From: Henckelia pumila
Taxonomy: Eukaryota; Streptophyta; Magnoliopsida; Lamiales; Gesneriaceae
Assembly (NCBI RefSeq): GCF_033568475.1
Contig: NC_133120.1
Span: forward strand, 82,312,151 to 82,376,150
DNA length: 64,000 nucleotides
Direction of reading: 5' to 3'
This document shows, one piece after another, positions 8,771 through 20,455 of the stretch. The translations under genes were made by a program, and so were the position numbers. Position 1 is the stretch's first letter; each line of letters starts with the position of its first letter. A model generated the notes under the pieces. It searched no databases and was not told where the DNA came from. It was given only the letters and a program-made list of their open reading frames with translations.

Positions 8771-11506
8771 CTATGCACGGCTCATGTACTGTCCAGTTCT
8801 GGTATCTATCAAAATTTCCTGGCCTTTGTCTATGAACAAAGGGACTGTAACCACAGCACCGGTATCAAGAGTCGCGGGTTTGGATCCACCTGCAATCCCC
8901 AAAAACAAACAACGAATACGTATGAAGCATTTAGAGTAAAGAACACTAGAACAACACACAAATTACTTTTAAATACCAAGAAAGCGTGCATCTAGTAGCA
9001 AGTACCTTGGGCTGTATCACCTCTGAGTCCAGGATCAGCTGCGACCACAGTTAACTTCACCGTGATAGGGAGCTCGAAATCAATAACCTTCAACAAGCAA
9101 TGATAATTCATTATTTGTGTTTTGTAGCTTTTTGAATCTCGGATAACAAAAGTAAAACAGTTGACCGCTGTAAAATACCTTGCTATTCCAGAAAAGCAAA
9201 TTGCAGTCCATGCCTTCCTTTAGCCACTTTGATTTATCCCCAACATCTGCCTCATCCAGACGGAATTCCTCGTATGTCGTCTGGAATGAATTCCATGCGT
9301 TTCATCAATCACACTACCCAAAAAGTACCACAGCCCATGTGCCAATGAAGATTAGCGTTTAAAAGTCATCACCACATGCTTGTATGTCTCGTGAGTTCTA
9401 GCAACATTAGATGGTGTGGTTTCCAAAAGACGGGCATTGTATCAAATTTTAAGTAAATACTATACATTACGGAGCTTCTCCCTTGGTTCCTATGCTTTGT
9501 GGAGTTAGGAAGGTTGTTTGACAAACAAAAGTCCGGGATAGACAATTTGAGCAATGGATAAAAGGATCAGACTAAAAAATAAAATCAATTGTAAATTCCT
9601 TTATGATAATATATTAAATCAAACAGAAGGTGGGCATGCTTCCCTTGAAGCTAACAAGAGTGAAACTATTTTACCTATCATTTTGGACCCAAACTCAGAA
9701 CTACATGTCGAGCCGAAGATGAGCATCTTCCTTGTCATAGTTAGATTTACTTGTTCAAACAGAGATTCTTGTCTCTAATTTGGATGGTGAAAAGCTGGAT
9801 GAGAAAATTTTGAACACACCATTTGACGAAATTGAAAGTACTAGACAACTAACCAAGTCCATGAAGACATATTGAGTACCATCTTTGTAAGTGTATTGCT
9901 TGGTTTCTTTCAGTATATCTGCCGCTTCCAACTGTATAAAATCAGGGGGCTAAATAACATAAACAATAAATCAACTAACATGGAAAGCTCAAACTTAAAT
10001 TTCCATGGAACAAAATATTTTCTGGCTTGATGTAAATGATGTTTATTAGAATCCAATCACCGGGAAATTTGACTTCCCCAAACATGTAGGTCATATAATC
10101 CTATTGAAGTTTCAATCCCATAATCACATTGTTATGGTCCCAAATAAATTAGGCCGAGAAAGCCAATACAAATCACCAATATATCGAGTCAATACATTGT
10201 TGAGAGGGAACGGTGAGTACATATTTTCGGCTATTACTACCATGTGCTAGGGGCTAGGGAATTAAATTTTTCTCTCTTGTAAATGGTATTCATTGTTGAA
10301 TCAACGCACTTTCAAGGTTCAAATGGTGTTTCAATAAGGAAATTCAGTGAGTAATTTTTTTTGTCACTTGTTTTTGAGTTGCTGGAGATTAGTGTTAGAA
10401 ACGAGACTTGAACCTAACTCACCTCAAAAGCTAGCTCAAGAGGTGAGGTTTGCCCTTGTCAAGGTTCAAATGGTGTTTCAATAAGGAAATTCAGTGAGTA
10501 ATTTTTTTTGTCACTTGTTTTTGAGTTGCTGGAGATTAGTGTTAGAAACGAAATTTGAACCTAACTCACCTCAAAAGCTAGCTCAAGAGGTGAGGTTTGC
10601 CCTTGTTCATATAAAGAGGGCCAGGTTATTTATCCAACCTATGTCAAAACTAGCTCAAGAGGTGAGGTATGCCCTTGTTCATATAAAAAGGGCCAGGTTA
10701 TTTATCCAACCTATGTGGGACACAAATCAATACACCAACAATTAGGTTCCAACAAATACCAACCATAAATTAGACCTCCTCTACTTATAAAACTCCATTA
10801 TGAATATGTACTCACATCCAATCTCAAAAGCGTTCACCACATGATATATATACTTTGATAGAGTAAACTAACAAGAAAGAATGAGAGTACAGAACAAACA
10901 ACCATAAAGTAAATTACCTTACTTCCAGCTCTGAAAGTTCTTTCAACTTGGTTTCCTGTCACATAGTTGCGCAATGTGGTCCTCACGTACGCTGCGCCTT
11001 TACCAGGTTTGACATGGAGAAACTCTAAAAAATGCCCACATTCCAAATAAAAGATAACCAACAAAACTATGAATCAACCCAACCAAACCAGAATTATATA
11101 CCAGAGAATTGTCAAGTAAAGAAAAGAAAGAAGTCAAATTGAAGGCAATGGGTTTACTCCATCCATTGAGTAATAAACAGAATTCAAAACCAAACGTAAG
11201 ACAGGAGGAGAAAAAATTACCAAGAACCCGCCAAGGAGCTCCATCCACTTCAATGTTGAGGCCTACTTTGATGTCATTGCTGGACAACGCATATATTCCT
11301 GCAACCAAAATGAAAAGGATGAGATCATGGCTATAAAATGGGTAAAGAGAATAGTGGAAAAGCTTCCGCTTTAGCTTACTGGGAAATGCAAGTCGGCGGG
11401 AGGGGGTTCTGAGTTGATTGAGAAGGAAAGATGGGGGGGAGTTGGAGCAGAGAGACGAAGATAGTGGGCGGAAAGAATGGGGATTGAAAGTCGGGATTCC
11501 CGCCAT
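8771..11506 (-). CDS. Chloroplast translation elongation factor P (7 exons)
   Basis: Minus-strand exons 11506-11380, 11298-11221, 11024-10918, 9931-9854, 9280-9179, 9087-9006 and 8889-8771 join through GT-AG introns to 693 nt, or 230 aa. Residues 1 to about 42 are Ser/Arg-rich and look like a plastid transit peptide. The EF-P KOW-like N-terminal domain follows from SSNDIKVG, with the tip loop KPGKG at 74-78. Lys77 corresponds to the residue modified in bacterial EF-P. The OB domain ([12 protein letters not shown], then [15 protein letters not shown]) and the C-terminal domain ending [13 protein letters not shown]...[10 protein letters not shown] complete the fold. EF-P relieves ribosome stalling at consecutive prolines. 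Intron 3 is the longest (9932-10917) and carries tandem repeat copies. Nothing in the reading frame looks broken. Confidence 0.95.
10314..10740 (+). repeat. Tandemly duplicated dispersed repeat inside EF-P intron 3
   Basis: A unit of about 145 bp beginning AAGGTTCAAATGGTG is present twice head to tail from about 10314. It is followed by a second, shorter tandem pair of about 65 bp that contains AGCTCAAGAGGTGAGG and ends near a GGGACACAAATCAATACACC motif. The unit matches part of 7546-7585 on the other strand, so this is an expanded copy of a dispersed element. Confidence 0.65.
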
Positions 11507-11509
11507 GGC

Positions 11510-12145
11510 CGTGGCAGTGAAGTACCGAGGAGGTGAGCAGACAAATTCGCCGGCCGGCAGCCCTACCTGAGTTGGATAAGGCTGTGGGGGTTCAAAGTCG
11601 AATATCCAATATCTCTCACACTATATTTTTGCCCCTTTTTCGATTTTAGCCCTTTTCACAATTACATTTTTCACCTTTCTTCAAACTTTATCCCTTTTCA
11701 TTATAACATTTTCACCTTCAATTCCGTGAGAGATTATATAATATGCCGCCTCCATTTTTCGGTAGACCTCCGTACGAACATCACGTTGTAAAACAAAAAT
11801 AACTAAATATTAATGAGTTTACGTAGCTATTCGCGTGAACCTTTGGGGGAAAAAGAAATTTACTGAGTAGTCCACAATTTTTTCTTTTCAGTGAGATATT
11901 TGCATATATATTTGAAATATATACTATTTGGATACACGTGTTGTGTGTTTGTAAAATCTATTTTTAATTAAAAAAATGAATAAATGATGGAAACAAATGC
12001 AAAAATTATGGCAAAAAAAATAAATGTGACATTTTCATAATTAAATAGCTATCAAATGACGAACAATTAAAAAGTATGAGTATATATCAATTTACCAAAA
12101 TCCCATTCATGTTTAATGTGGTGTGTTAAATTAGGTACAATCATG
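11510..12145. other. Spacer upstream of EF-P
   Basis: The first 200 bp probably hold the 5' UTR and promoter of the EF-P gene, GC-richer near 11500-11590. The rest is AT-rich with no supported feature. Confidence 0.5.
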
Positions 12146-12150
12146 CACCC

Positions 12151-12375
12151 CATGGGCAACGTGGTGGAGGGCCATGATTGACCAAAATTAGTGGATCCCA
12201 CATGATTTGATGTGCGGCCCGATAAATTAGATCCTACCTATACATGCATTATCTTGACATACATCTAACAACCCGATAAATTAGATCCTACCCCGCAGTT
12301 ATTGATAATTGTAGACTCAAATGATCCGCGGGACCCACTGATTTTGGCCAATTGTGGCCCTCCACGTTGCCCATG
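12151..12375. mobile_element. MITE-like inverted-repeat element, about 225 bp
   Basis: Arms 12151-12201 and 12330-12375 are imperfect inverted repeats sharing GGGCAACGTGG, GAGGGCCA and CCAAAATTAGTGG blocks. The interior carries a direct repeat of GATAAATTAGATCCTACC near 12220 and 12273. There is no coding capacity. The right end nearly abuts the hAT-like element. Confidence 0.55.
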
Positions 12376-12381
12376 TGGTAG

Positions 12382-13197
12382 TAGGGATGGCAAAAATTCC
12401 CGAAATCCCGACCCTTCCCGAATCCCATCCCATTCCCGTCCCGAAAAAATCTCAATCCGAAATTTTTCCGAACCGAACTTTCGGGATTTTTTCCATCCCG
12501 ATTAATATCGGGAGCGGGGTCGGGAATAAAACCTTAACCCGACGGGATTCCCGACCCATCCCGAAATAATATAATAATATATTTTATTAATAAATTTATT
12601 AATATAATAAGCTAAAATTGTGGACTTAATTCGCATAATTTTTATTGTTGGGACGATCAAATTGTAAAATCACGAAATGCCATTTTATTTTTGTGTATTT
12701 TTTTAAAAAAATTAAATTAATAATTTAATTAATTCATATTTATAATTATCTAATTATAACAAATATGTAGAACAAGACTCAAGAGATTAATTTGACAATC
12801 TATATTTTAACAAAATTTATTTAATAATTGTATCCGAATATTTTATTAATAATTATCTGATACATTTTTTATTTTAACAAAACTTTGAAACATTATCCGA
12901 ATATTTTAATAGTATATGTTTTAAGTTGAATATTTATTTTTATTTATAAATATAAGTTTCTAAATAGTATATTTAATAACATTATCACTTTTTTTTTGAA
13001 CGAAATCTTGAACATGAAAAAAAATTCGGGATTTTCTCATCCTACCCGACGGGATCCCGAACATTCAGGATCCCGAATAGTCGGGTTCCGAAATGTTTCG
13101 GGTACGGGATCGGAAGAAAAAAAAAATTTCGATTCTTTTCGGGACGAGAGATGGGTAAGGGTTTTAAGGAACGGGTTCCGACCCTATTCCACCCTTA
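12382..13197. mobile_element. hAT-like non-autonomous element with CCCGA-rich ends
   Basis: The left end TAGGGATGG and the right end CCACCCTTA are imperfect inverted repeats of the hAT kind. The flanking 8-mers TGTGGTAG (12374-12381) and TAGGGTAG (13198-13205) agree at 6 of 8 positions, as for an old 8-bp target duplication. The outer 150-200 bp on each side are crowded with CCCGA/TCGGG motifs in opposite orientation. The centre is AT-rich and non-coding. Confidence 0.55.
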
Positions 13198-13205
13198 TAG
13201 GGTAG

Positions 13206-13600
13206 TACCCCATGAGCAATGAGCAGCATCGACACTTTCGTTAAATTAGATACGGAAACTTTGACATTAGATGGACCATGAGGTCCATGAAACTAAAATG
13301 TTTCAAGTTAATGTATCTAATAAATAAATTAACAATCTACAAATTTCGTTGTACTTATAATATCATTCTTATTATATAAGAGGGAGAGGACTATACAAAC
13401 ATTTGATCGGGTGGTATCGTTTATTATTATTTTATTAAAAAAATTGAATATTTTCCTTTTCATTTATTTATTTATCTATTTTCAGTTTTTAAAAATTACC
13501 AAAATACTCCCGATCAATTTTTATAATTTAGATTACAAACAAAACATTGAAAAAAATAAATTTTTAGATATATTTATAGTTGTACTTATATTCTGTTAAT
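13206..13600. other. AT-rich spacer before the nested retrotransposons
   Basis: No gene is recognisable; long T and A runs dominate. Confidence 0.45.
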
Positions 13601-13601
13601 T

Positions 13602-13721
13602 TGTTTAGCGGTTAAATGATGGTTATATCAAATCCCTTGTTTATAAACATTGTAGTTACATTCTTGAGCAGTAATGAGATAATTTTCTCTCCATCCAAGT
13701 TCTCTCTATTAACCGTAATAT
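13602..13721 (+). repeat. Copia-A 5' LTR, internally deleted
   Basis: It matches both ends of the 3' LTR but lacks the middle, corresponding to about 259 bp (39385-39643). The LTR end is followed at once by the TGGTATCAG primer site. Confidence 0.8.
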
Positions 13722-13845
13722 GGTATCAGTTGTATTTCGTCGCTGCGGCAGCTCCGCCCATCTCCGATCGCTCAATCTTTGAGAAATTTTCGATCGTTCT
13801 CCTGTTAAATCCTTTCGCAGACAGTGGTTATCTCTTCTCTTTCAC

Positions 13846-14124
13846 ATGGCAACGGCAAATACTCGGTGTCCAGCTACTTCCAATGGCAGATCCGCCATTG
13901 ATGATCCAACGAGTCCTTATTTTCTTCACCACACCGACAATCCCGGGCTATCTCTCGTATCTCAGCCACTCACAGGTGAGAATTACTCCTCTTGTAGTCG
14001 TGCGATGCTCATCGCTCTTTCTGTCAAGAACAAGTTAGGATTCATCGATGGATCTATCGCAAAACCTGATGATACTGATGTCAATCTTATGGCTGCCTGG
14101 ATCCGCAACAATAATGTTGTCATC
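13846..14124 (+). pseudogene. Copia-A gag, N-terminal part
   Basis: From ATG 13846 the frame contains the copia-type gag N-terminal region (PLTGENYSSCSRAMLIALS...LGFIDGSI). It is cut at 14124, where Athila inserted; the apparent stop TGA at 14125 is the first bases of the Athila LTR. The same frame resumes at 35231 after the insertion, with a TGA in the continuation near 35312. Confidence 0.8.
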
Positions 14125-15508
14125 TGATAGTTACATTTTTATTGCATTTGTTAAAGTCATTTTGTTGTTGTTTTGCATTAGTTTACATGTTTTATTTATG
14201 CATTTTGTTCATTTTGCATGTTCCGTATTTGCATGATCGATTTCTCGGTTTTGTGGTTAGGTTGTGCAATTTTGCGGATACTTGGAAGGTACTTTGGAGT
14301 CATGGAAATGATGGGAATTTCTGAAGATTTTCAGCCGCTCGATCCGCAGGATGTTGCAGATCGAGCGGGCGCCTTTACTTTGAAGACAGTAGGCATGAAG
14401 AATTTTGGCCGCTCGATCCGCAGACTTTTACCGATCGAGCGGCGCATGTTTTTACCAGGCAGTAATTTTGGGAATTTTGGCTCGCTCGATCCGCAGGATG
14501 TTGCCGATCGAGCGGGCATCGCTTTTCGGGAAAAATTTTATATTTTTGGAAACTTTGTTATTTTAGTCTCTAGCCTTTATTAGACCTTTATTCCGGTTTT
14601 TGAAGATTATTATCAGATTGTGGAGAATTTCTCTTGGAGGCTAGGTTTTGTTCTTCAATTTTCTCTCTAGTTTTCTTCTTTTCTTTGAATTTTTATTGAT
14701 TTGGTGATGAATCGTTGTAGCTAAACCTTTTATACTTGGTTGAGGGAGACGAAACCTTGATATATTTTATTCATGAGATTTGATTTTCAGTGTTTAATCT
14801 TTATTAAGTATCAATCTTTGATCTGGTTTATTTCATGTTTGTATGCGAGATTTTAGGATTGGCCATCTTAGGATTTTGTTTTGCAAGCTATAGCTAAATT
14901 AAAATTCAAATTCGTAATTGTTTGAATAATCTAATTTGCGAAGCAACTACGCTTGATATTTTCTGCTGTTGAATTTATTAAATTGTAGGATCAATTATTA
15001 ACTAGGCTAAATAAAACCGCTGGTGTTTGTGTTGTCTAGGTTTGTCAGTTTTACTAGTTTGAATGCTATCGTGAATTTAAATCTAGATTGCGGTTATCGG
15101 GTTAATTAATTGGTAAGAGTTAATTTAGAATGCTGTTTTCTAATTAACTAAAATTACGATGAAACAGGAATTTAGTTTTCAGTGATGAATATTTAATGGG
15201 ATTAATTATTTTTAGAGAATCGATGATTGAATGAATAAATATCAAGGGTGTAGTCAACTGATATCAAGTCTCGTCTCTTATTGATTTCTCCAGTTTAATT
15301 TTCAATCTTTCATGATAGTGATAATTTGAATATTTAATTGTTTAAATTTCTTAGTAGTTAGTCCAAACTTCAAAGCCCCCTTTTTATTTACTTAGGACAC
15401 ATTAAATTTACATTTTCTCGTGGAAACGATCCCTACTCTCACTACTACATAATTTATTTATCTGATTGGAGTCGGGTAATTTGGGTGCGACATGACTAAG
15501 CGCAACCA
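14125..15508 (+). repeat. Athila 5' LTR
   Basis: The LTR runs TGATAG...AACCA, 1384 bp, nearly identical to 33844-35225. It contains three GCTCGATC hairpins at 14335-14368, 14408-14443 and 14483-14514. Confidence 0.92.
14335..14514. repeat. Three GCTCGATC hairpins with 14-nt loops (5' LTR)
   Basis: Perfect stems pair 14335-14344 with 14359-14368 (10 bp), 14408-14418 with 14433-14443 (11 bp) and 14483-14491 with 14506-14514 (9 bp). All three loops are exactly 14 nt. The spacing between hairpins is about 40 bp. The equivalents in the 3' LTR lie at about 34053-34233; the first one there has two changes in its left arm. Confidence 0.85.
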
Positions 15509-15513
15509 AATTT

Positions 15514-15531
15514 TGGCGCCGTTGCCGGGGA
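15514..15531 (+). promoter_or_regulatory. Athila primer-binding site (tRNA-Asp type)
   Basis: TGGCGCCGTTGCCGGGGA starts 5 nt after the 5' LTR. It matches the tRNA-Asp 3'-end complement typical of Athila elements. Confidence 0.88.
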
Positions 15532-15658
15532 ATGGTGTTAATTTTTTTTGTGTTCATTTTCTTTTTTCTTTTTTCTTTTATTTTGTTTCATCTCACTCTC
15601 TTCTCTTTTCTTTGTTTCTAGTTCTCTCTAGTTCATACTTTCAGGTGATTTTGCTGAA

Positions 15659-17566
15659 GAAGACTTTCTCTACGATCCGAAGATTGAAATAACTTTGCAT
15701 AGGCGAAGGAGAGAACTCCTGAGGCAACAACAAGAAGCCGCTGCTCGGGCTGCTTTTCCAGAAGAAGAGATGGCTGCCAATGCTAACCTGAGTCTAAGAC
15801 AACTGGGCACTCCTGATCCCAATCAACAACCTTTATACATTACTTTTCCTACATTAAAAAATAATGCAACTTTTGAGCTTAAGTCTGGGTTAATTCACTT
15901 ACTACCTTCCTTTCATGGTCTTGCAGGTGAGGATCCAAATAAACACTTGATGGAATTTCATGTGGTCTGCACGAGTATGAAATCCCATGGAGTGACAGAG
16001 GAGGAGATTCAGCTGAGGGCTTTTCCTTTCTCTTTGAAGAGTGCTGCTAAGGATTGGCTATACTACTTGCCCTTTGGATCTATCACGACTTGGACAGAGA
16101 TGAAAAGAACCTTCCTGGAGAAATACTTTCCAACTTCTAGAGCTGCGAAAATCCGGAAGGAAATCTATGGGATCAAGCAATACTCCGGAGAATCACTGCA
16201 TGAATACTGGGAGCGGTTCAAGAAGCTTTGTGCTAGCTGTCCGCAACACCAGATAAGTGAAAATCAACTTATACAATTTTGCTATGAAGGTTTGTTACCT
16301 CATGATAGGAGTATGCTAGACGCAGCCAGTGGAGGAGTTTTTATGGACAAAACTCTGGTACAAGCGAGGAATTTAATAGAGAGCATGACTGCCAACTCTC
16401 AACAATTTGGCACCATCAGGAATGAACATCCACCAAGGAAGAACAACGAGGTAAATGTCTCTTCCCTTGAATAACAATTAATTGAATTGATGACTCTTGT
16501 GTGTCAGATGGCTGTAGGAAATGGACAGACTGCAAAGGCATGTGGGATTTGTGCTGCAATGGGACATACTACTGATGCGTGTCCCACACTTCAAGAAGAG
16601 TCAGTTGAACAGGTCAATGCTACTGGAGGATTTCCCGTACCACCACAGAGGAAGTATGATCCCTACTCCAACACATACAATCCTGGTTGGAAGGATCATC
16701 CAAATCTAAGATATGGGAATCCTCAAGCAAATCAATCGGGACCTCAAGCACCACCGCACAATCAAGCCTATAGGCCACCATATCCCCAACAACAACAGCG
16801 ACCTCAGATACCAACACCATGTGAGTTTCTCGAGAATATTGTTAAGGATCTTGTCACTAACACTGTAGCTTTTCAACAGAAAATGAGAGCAAGTATTCAA
16901 AACTTGAACACCCAGATGGGGCAGCTCGCCACCGCCATTAATAAGTTAGAAGCACAACATTCTCACACTCTACCATCTCAAACAATTCCAAACCCCAGAG
17001 AAAACGCAAGTGCAATCACTCTAAGGAATGGAAAGGAGTTGAAGATCAAGGAAACAGAGGTGGAGGCTTTACCCAAGGAGAAGCCACAAGAAGAACCAAA
17101 GGCGATTGATGGCGAATCCACCAAGGAAGAAGCGCCAAGAGGTAAGTTTCCTCCACTTTTTGAATATAAGCCTGTCGCCCCTTTTTCCTTAGCACTGAAA
17201 GAGTCTACAAAAGATGAAGGGATAAAGGATCTTTATGAGACTTTTCGTAGATGTGAGGTGAATATTCCGCTGTTAGTTGCTATTAACCAGGTGCCTCGAT
17301 ACGCGAAGTTCTTGAAAGAACTGTGCACAACAAAGAGGAAACAGACACTGAAGGGTTGTCAAAAAGTGGAACTTGGTGAGAACGTATCTGCTGTGATCCA
17401 AAGAAAATTGCCCGCAAAATGTAAGGATCCAGGTATGTTTTCTATCCCATGTACTATAGGGAATGTTAGACTTGAGAAGACCATGTTAGATCTAGGAGCA
17501 TTAATTAATGTTATGCCTTATTCCATCTATGCATCCTTGAAACTTGGCCCATTGAACAAAACTTGA
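15659..17566 (+). pseudogene. Athila gag
   Basis: The frame is open through 15695 (there is no ATG at that point; coding similarity starts slightly upstream at YDPKIE). It includes the retrotransposon gag core (FHGLAGEDPNKHLMEF, then WLYYLPFGSITTW and EYWERFKKLC) and the zinc knuckle CGICAAMGHTTDAC (CX2CX4HX4C). Stops interrupt the same frame at 16472-16474 (TAA) and 17564-17566 (TGA), with no frameshift. The segment before 17566 passes into the aspartic protease region. Confidence 0.85.
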
Positions 17567-18311
17567 ATTGTTATTCAGTTAGCTGATAGGTCTAATGCAT
17601 ACCCTAGGGACGTAGTAGAAGATGTGTTAGTGCAAGTCAATAAATTGGTATTTCCTGCAGATTTTTATGTGCTAGACATGGAAAACGGTGATCATAATAG
17701 TCCTATTTTGTTAGGCAGACCGTTTTTGAAAACTTCCATGACAAAAATTGATGTTCACAGTGGCACACTGACTATGGAATTCGATAGCGAGATTGTGAAA
17801 TTTAATATGTATGATGCCATGAAATTTCCTGATAGTGATGATTGTGTATTTTCTGTTGATATTGTGGATTACTTGACACAAGAGTATTGTGAGCATACAG
17901 GGAAAGATAAGCTAGAGGTGGCTATTACAGCACCCATTATGCAGACGGAAGATGGGATTCGATGCAGTCAAGAAGTGGAAGAGATTGAGAAAATTCTGAA
18001 TAGTTCGCCTGAGCTACCTCAGTCAGGTAATGTCTCTTTCTTATCTTTTCCAATCTCTAATACTAGGCGTATTCCATCTGTTTTGCAGGCACCAGTGGTC
18101 GAACTAAAGACGCTTCCAAACCATTTGAAGTATGTTTTCCTTGGTGAAGGAGAAACACTACCGGTTATCATCTCTAACAGTTTGGAAGTCGATCAAGAGG
18201 AGCAATTAGTCAAAGTATTGCAAGAGCACAAGACTGCTATTGGATGGACTATAGCAGACATCAAGGGAATTAGACCTTCCACATGTATGCACCGAATATT
18301 GATGGAGGAAG
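17567..18311 (+). pseudogene. Athila protease and start of pol, cut by copia-B
   Basis: This continues the gag frame. The segment contains ILLGRPFLKTSMTKIDVHSG, characteristic of the protease C-terminal part, and then the linker before RT (HLKYVFLGEGETLPVIIS). The presumed catalytic motif at about 17490 reads DLGALINVMPY, where DTGA or DLGA is usual. The frame is severed at 18311 by copia-B and resumes in phase at 27762. Confidence 0.82.
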
Positions 18312-18886
18312 TGAAGGGGATCGGTTAACTCGTGCCCGGAAACGCAGCGGAAATATAAAATTTTTAACAAAAGGAGATCCGAGCACTTGTGTAGCATTCA
18401 AAACATAAACAACCATAGGGTGTTTAAAATTTTACCTATCAATCTCAAAGATTGATTTATGGCTCCAACCAAGTTGATAAACAACTAGGCTCTTGAAACG
18501 GTAGATACAATCTACAAGCTTCCAAGAGCACACCTTGCTCAAAATGGATTCAACACTTCGAGCCTCCGAATTAAGTCCACGACTAGATGATCTAGATCCG
18601 CTCTAAATATGCACTAGAATATTTAGATAATTTAGCATTGAGATATCATTTTTCTTCTCCCTCAAAAATGAAAGAAAAACTTGAAGAAAACACTTGAGAA
18701 GTGTTCGGCCACTATGGTTCCTTGGAATGGAATGAATTGTGTAATGTGTGTATAATAATATATTGATGGTCAAAGATTAAAGAATACAATTAAACATGCA
18801 TGGAAAAACACAAGACTTGCATGGAAAATTGTAAACCATCTTCCAACCCTTCAAATTCCATTACACACACACACACATATATATAT

Positions 18887-18920
<34 letters not shown>

Positions 18921-20441
18921 AAAGGTATTTGAACTTATTTTAATTAATCATTAAACCCAAACCCATTTAAGTTTAATCAATTAATTAAATTCAACTTGAA
19001 CTCATTCAAGTACACTAGTAACAATAATTATATAACACTATTTTATTTGAGCTCTAATAGACTCAATAGTGTTTAATTATTTATACATTAAAATGATTAC
19101 AAGTGTTAAATTAATTCAACACTTGAATTAATTAACTAAGTTCAAAATAATAGTTTAGAAAATCACCATTTTCATAAACTAATTATTTTAAGTCAACTTT
19201 TAATCTTGGAACACATTCACAAATTAAAAGTTACTTATTCCATTCATTCTCTAATTTAGAAGTCAAACTTCTAATTTATTTTACTTATAAACTCCTTTAT
19301 AAGTTGTTCAACACATTGAACTTATTTTAATCTCAACGGGATCTAGAAAGCCAGTACTTGTGTGACCCTCAATGGTTGACTGATATAACTAGCAATGGGT
19401 TCACATCTCCATGTGATTCGGGATCAAAAAGTCCCTTATATGAGCATACCCTATATAGCTCCATTCTTATTGATCAACACATTGATAATAAGAACGTCAG
19501 AAAACTTAAGTCTGATAGTACCCAACCAGTCATGTAAACGTCTAGCAGCATCGCTTACATGACTCCCTAGGTATCAAATGATAGTGTCTGCAAGAACCAA
19601 TCAATTATGGTTAGCGTACAGTACGGTCCCTTCAACTCATATATCCCGACCGATTTGACAACCATTGGTTTATCGAGAGTTGTCATTAAATTGATTACTA
19701 TGTGTCATGTCGTAGTTGCATCGAAGGTGTAATTCAAAAAACCCCTTTCTTAATTACCACCTACTCTGATCAGAGATTTCAAGCTATGCATACATGAGAT
19801 TACATAGGATATCCATACCCGTAGGTAAGCGGTGAATCCCCGACTACAATGCATTGACTCCTATATGTTTCATCACAACACCCAACATTGTCACCTGATG
19901 ACCCTAGATGAGTCGGTAAACAAGTCAAAGTGAAGCACTAGTATATAGAGTCTCCATGTTGTCCCGGGTCATAAGGACTAATGGTGTACAACCATAAACT
20001 AGGACTTCTCCACTCGATAAGTGATAACCACTTGGAAAGTCCTTTAGGGAGGGTTGTTCAGTGCACTCTACAAGGAGCACCTATTTGCATGCTTGGACAT
20101 CTCCATGTCCCCTACCAATGAAACATGGTCCCACATCGCAAATACTCGTCTCAAGCTCGAGCGGCCTTTATCCATCTTTATGGCAGCTGAATCGACTAGG
20201 AACAGTTTAGAATATACAGTATTCCAAATATGAGTTTCATGATAGTCATCACATGACCATCTCATATTCTTTCTACTATTTATATATTCAAGGGATTTAT
20301 CTATGCAGCTTGCATGGGTATACAGATAAAGATTTTCCAAATTTAATAATGTGAAATATTATTAAAATAAAGATTGTCATACAAGAGTTTTCACAAGGAC
20401 CATCGGCCAACACATTGGCTCGACGGGCACCTACTCTAACA
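18312..20441 (-). repeat. Copia-B 3' LTR (left copy)
   Basis: It is 2130 bp and closely matches 25595-27756. It includes an (AC)n(AT)n microsatellite near 18860-18920. The two copies differ mainly in this microsatellite and in scattered substitutions. Confidence 0.92.
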
Positions 20442-20455
20442 ATCTCCCACTTGCA

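Noticed and set aside
14218-14583. Open frame in the Athila LTR
   Set aside because: Frame through the GCTCGATC hairpins in an LTR; repeated in the other LTR.
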